This document shows, piece after piece, positions 4,935 through 7,089 of a stretch of 7,089 nt of DNA. Origin of the DNA: Deltaproteobacteria bacterium (lineage in GTDB: Bacteria; Desulfobacterota; Desulfobacteria; Desulfobacterales; ETH-SRB1); contig JAFCZU010000174.1 of assembly GCA_019314185.1 (NCBI GenBank), positions 1-7,089 of the forward strand, written 5' to 3'. The notes under the pieces are model-generated. The model was given only the letters and a program-made list of their open reading frames with translations. It did not search any database and was not told where the DNA came from. Both the position numbers and the translations under genes were made by a program. The first letter of the stretch is position 1. Every line of letters begins with the position of its first letter.

Positions 4935-7089
4935 AGCAGCAAACTGCTTCCTTTTTTTCTTAAAATCATTTGATTTTGAATAAGACGGCATTTGTGCGCA
5001 TACTGTTTTTACAACACTGTAACCGAATAGTTCATTAACTTCCTGTGTTAATGCCAGGCTTGTTTTTACTTTCATAGTGTCAGGCAAGGCTATTAATGTC
5101 TCTGTTTTTTCAGGCTCGCACAGATGAATATACGTCAGGCATGTGCCGGGATGTTTTTTAAGAATATCATATAATTTTAAAAGTGATTTTTTGTTCGTTC
5201 TGGTTATGTTTAGATTAAAATGGATGCTTGCGATCAATTTTTCTTCAGCCTCATCTATTGGTATTAAACTATCTACCAGTATCTTTACTGAATTTTCATC
5301 TTTTTGTATTCGTCCCTGAACAAGGATAGGGTTGTCTCCTGACAAATAATTATGAACCGATGCATATACAGAGGAAAAAATCGTAACTTCAACAGAACCG
5401 AAAAGATCCTCTATTGTTACAAAGGCCATCAAATCGCCCTTTTTTGTCTTTATGGTCTTTACATTTCTGACAATACCGCCGATTCTTATAGCTTCGCCAT
5501 CCTTTTTTTCCTTTACTGAGATACTGTTTGCATTTGTGAATTTATCAAGAACATCTTCATATTTCGTTAAGGGGTGACCGGTGATATAGAAACCAAGGAA
5601 CTCTTTCTCAAAAGATAGAAGCTGTTTTTCATCCCACTCATCTATCTCCGGCATGGGAGGATAATCTGCTGTATGTTTAATTTCCCCTGTATCAAAAAGT
5701 CCTATTTGTGGATCAGCCATTTCTCTTTGAACTCTTTGGCCGTAACCAAGAGCATTTTCGAGAGACGCCATCATTCGGGAACGCTTGTCTCCTGTTGAAT
5801 CAAAAGCTCCGCATTTTATAAGGCTTTCCACAACCCTTTTGTTTACTTTTTGAAGGCTAACCCTTTCACAAAAATCAAACAAAGAAGTAAACTTTCCATC
5901 CTTTCTGGCCTTAACGATAGATTCAATCGCGCCTTCTCCAACATTTTTAATTGCCACAAGACCGAATCTTATCTTTGAACCGATTGCAGTGAATTCCTTA
6001 TTGCTTTCGTTTACATCCGGTGGAAGCACATTTATGGAATGACTGCGGCATTCGGCGATATATTTCACAACCCCATCAATTGAATGAATTTCACTTGTAA
6101 GCAGAGAAGCCATTAATTCAACAGAAAAGTGAGCTTTCAGGAAAGCAGTCTGGTATGCAATGAGGGCATATGCGGCGCTATGAGATTTGTTAAACCCATA
6201 TCCTCCGAATTTTTCTATAAGATCAAATATCTTTTTTGCCTTATCATGCGCTATGCCATTGTCCTTGGCGCCCTGAATGAAACGCAGTGTGTGCTGAGCC
6301 ATGATCGCCGGTTTTTTCTTGCCCATTGCTTTCCGGAGATCGTCTGCTTCAGACATGGAATACCTGGCAAGAACAGCGGCAATCTTCATGACCTGTTCCT
6401 GATAAACAATAACCCCGTAAGTTTCCTTTAGAATAGGTTCAAGTTCAGGAACAATGTATTCAACCGACTTTCTACCGTGCTTTCTTTCGACAAAATCATC
6501 AACCATTCCACTGTTAAGAGGGCCGGGACGGTAGAGAGCGACAAGGGCTATAATATCATCAAAACACTCAGGTTTTAATCGTACAAGCAGGTCTTTCATG
6601 CCGGAACTTTCAAGCTGAAAGACTCCGGTTGTGTCGCCTGATGCTAAAAGGCGGTATGTCTCCTGATCTTTAGTGTCGAGATTCTCAAGATCAGGAGGGG
6701 TCGTTCCCTGTTCAGAGATAAGAGAAAGGGTATTAGCGATGACTGTCAGGTTGCGAAGGCCTAAAAGATCGAATTTAACCAGGCCGATCTTTTCCACACA
6801 TTTCATGTCAAACTGTGTAACGACCTCGCCAGCGGCATGTGTTGAGGCGTGCCTCGGAAGACCTTCGAGAACCCTGCAAACATTGATGAGATCAGCGATT
6901 TCCGGTTTGCTTGTCGCCAGGTCCTTAAGTTTCGGTTCTTGCTTTAGAGCATCATCAAGTGTTATCCCCGATATGTCAGGCACCATCTTGGCAATGGAAT
7001 CCACCTCATATAAAGGTATATCAAGAGCGCGGCCCACATCTCGAATTACAGCTCTGGTTTTCAGTTTCCCAAAAGTAATTATCTGGGCC
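4932..7089 (-). CDS. dnaE: DNA polymerase III alpha subunit, C-terminal ~718 residues (5' end outside window)
   Basis: This is the catalytic subunit of the replicative polymerase. The reading frame is open to the window edge: before the internal GTG at 7037 it encodes AQIITFGKLKTRAVIRD, a conserved DnaE stretch, so 7037 is not the start. The PHP domain and the palm aspartate pair (PDxDxDF) lie outside the window. Visible in order are the palm segment GLVKFDLLGL with catalytic Lys/Asp near 6776-6768, VFQLESSGMKDL, ALYRPGPLNSGMVD, YGVIVYQEQVM, LRKAMGKKKP and GYGFNKSHSAAYALIAYQT (fingers), a helix-hairpin-helix region, QIGLF at 5694-5708 matching the internal beta-clamp binding motif (QADMF in E. 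coli), and an OB fold (IRIGGIVRNVKTIKTKKGD onward). The C-terminus is short and basic (KKKRKQFAA). One oddity: about 20 residues normally found between HAAG and VTQFD are missing at 6828/6827. Confidence 0.97.
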   Translation of the reverse strand, partial: AQIITFGKLKTRAVIRDVGRALDIPLYEVDSIAKMVPDISGITLDDALKQEPKLKDLATSKPEIADLINVCRVLEGLPRHASTHAAGEVVTQFDMKCVEKIGLVKFDLLGLRNLTVIANTLSLISEQGTTPPDLENLDTKDQETYRLLASGDTTGVFQLESSGMKDLLVRLKPECFDDIIALVALYRPGPLNSGMVDDFVERKHGRKSVEYIVPELEPILKETYGVIVYQEQVMKIAAVLARYSMSEADDLRKAMGKKKPAIMAQHTLRFIQGAKDNGIAHDKAKKIFDLIEKFGGYGFNKSHSAAYALIAYQTAFLKAHFSVELMASLLTSEIHSIDGVVKYIAECRSHSINVLPPDVNESNKEFTAIGSKIRFGLVAIKNVGEGAIESIVKARKDGKFTSLFDFCERVSLQKVNKRVVESLIKCGAFDSTGDKRSRMMASLENALGYGQRVQREMADPQIGLFDTGEIKHTADYPPMPEIDEWDEKQLLSFEKEFLGFYITGHPLTKYEDVLDKFTNANSISVKEKKDGEAIRIGGIVRNVKTIKTKKGDLMAFVTIEDLFGSVEVTIFSSVYASVHNYLSGDNPILVQGRIQKDENSVKILVDSLIPIDEAEEKLIASIHFNLNITRTNKKSLLKLYDILKKHPGTCLTYIHLCEPEKTETLIALPDTMKVKTSLALTQEVNELFGYSVVKTVCAQMPSYSKSNDFKKKRKQFAA

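Noticed and set aside
6129..6431. 100-codon open frame on the plus strand
   Set aside because: It is antisense to the highly conserved fingers region of dnaE and has no recognisable protein features.
7035..7037. GTG as the start of dnaE
   Set aside because: The frame stays open to the window edge and encodes conserved DnaE residues before this codon, so the gene is truncated by the window.
1..7089. A novel defence or mobile gene system
   Set aside because: All five genes belong to well-known families and no unexplained coding space over 300 bases remains; the unusual signals are a deletion, a degenerate domain and repeats.

Overview
The window reads as a chromosomal stretch from an AT-leaning Gram-negative bacterium. 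All five protein genes lie on the minus strand, so transcription runs from the right end to the left. The protein flavour (a DnaE-type replicase, a WbpE-like DegT aminotransferase, an HPr with GLHARS around the active histidine) and the intergenic CACAGAG-type and ATCGAA-type repeats suggest a deltaproteobacterium, possibly a Desulfobacterales sulfate reducer. That placement is an inference from general familiarity and no search was run.

Layout in the direction of transcription: (1) 7089-4932, the C-terminal ~718 residues of the DNA polymerase III alpha subunit (dnaE), whose start lies outside the window. (2) 4931-4672, a 260-base gap filled mostly with repeats: a heptamer-period tract touching the dnaE stop, a 12-bp hairpin, and a ~118-base MITE/REP-like inverted repeat ending about 10 bases before the next start. 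(3) 4671-3289, a ManC/AlgA-type mannose-1-phosphate guanylyltransferase whose C-terminal isomerase-type cupin is present but has lost its metal-binding signature and tail. (4) 3282-2152, a PLP-dependent DegT/DnrJ/EryC1/StrS sugar aminotransferase, 6 bases after manC. (5) 2135-2065, a near-perfect inverted repeat made of three 9-base-spaced CACAGAG units per arm. (6) 2045-1773, HPr (ptsH), and (7) 1766-1, Enzyme I (ptsI), 6 bases apart; ptsI leaves the window within its last few codons.

Functionally, manC and the aminotransferase form a small sugar-nucleotide pair, probably feeding polysaccharide or glycan synthesis. ptsH-ptsI form the PEP-dependent phosphorelay core with no sugar-specific EII in view, so a regulatory role or EIIs elsewhere are both possible. 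dnaE is replication and appears merely adjacent.

I do not see an undescribed defence or mobile system here. The observations most worth checking are an apparent in-frame loss of about 20 residues from the palm domain of DnaE, the degenerate isomerase domain of ManC, and repeat elements sitting tightly against gene starts, including a ptsH start with no visible ribosome binding site.
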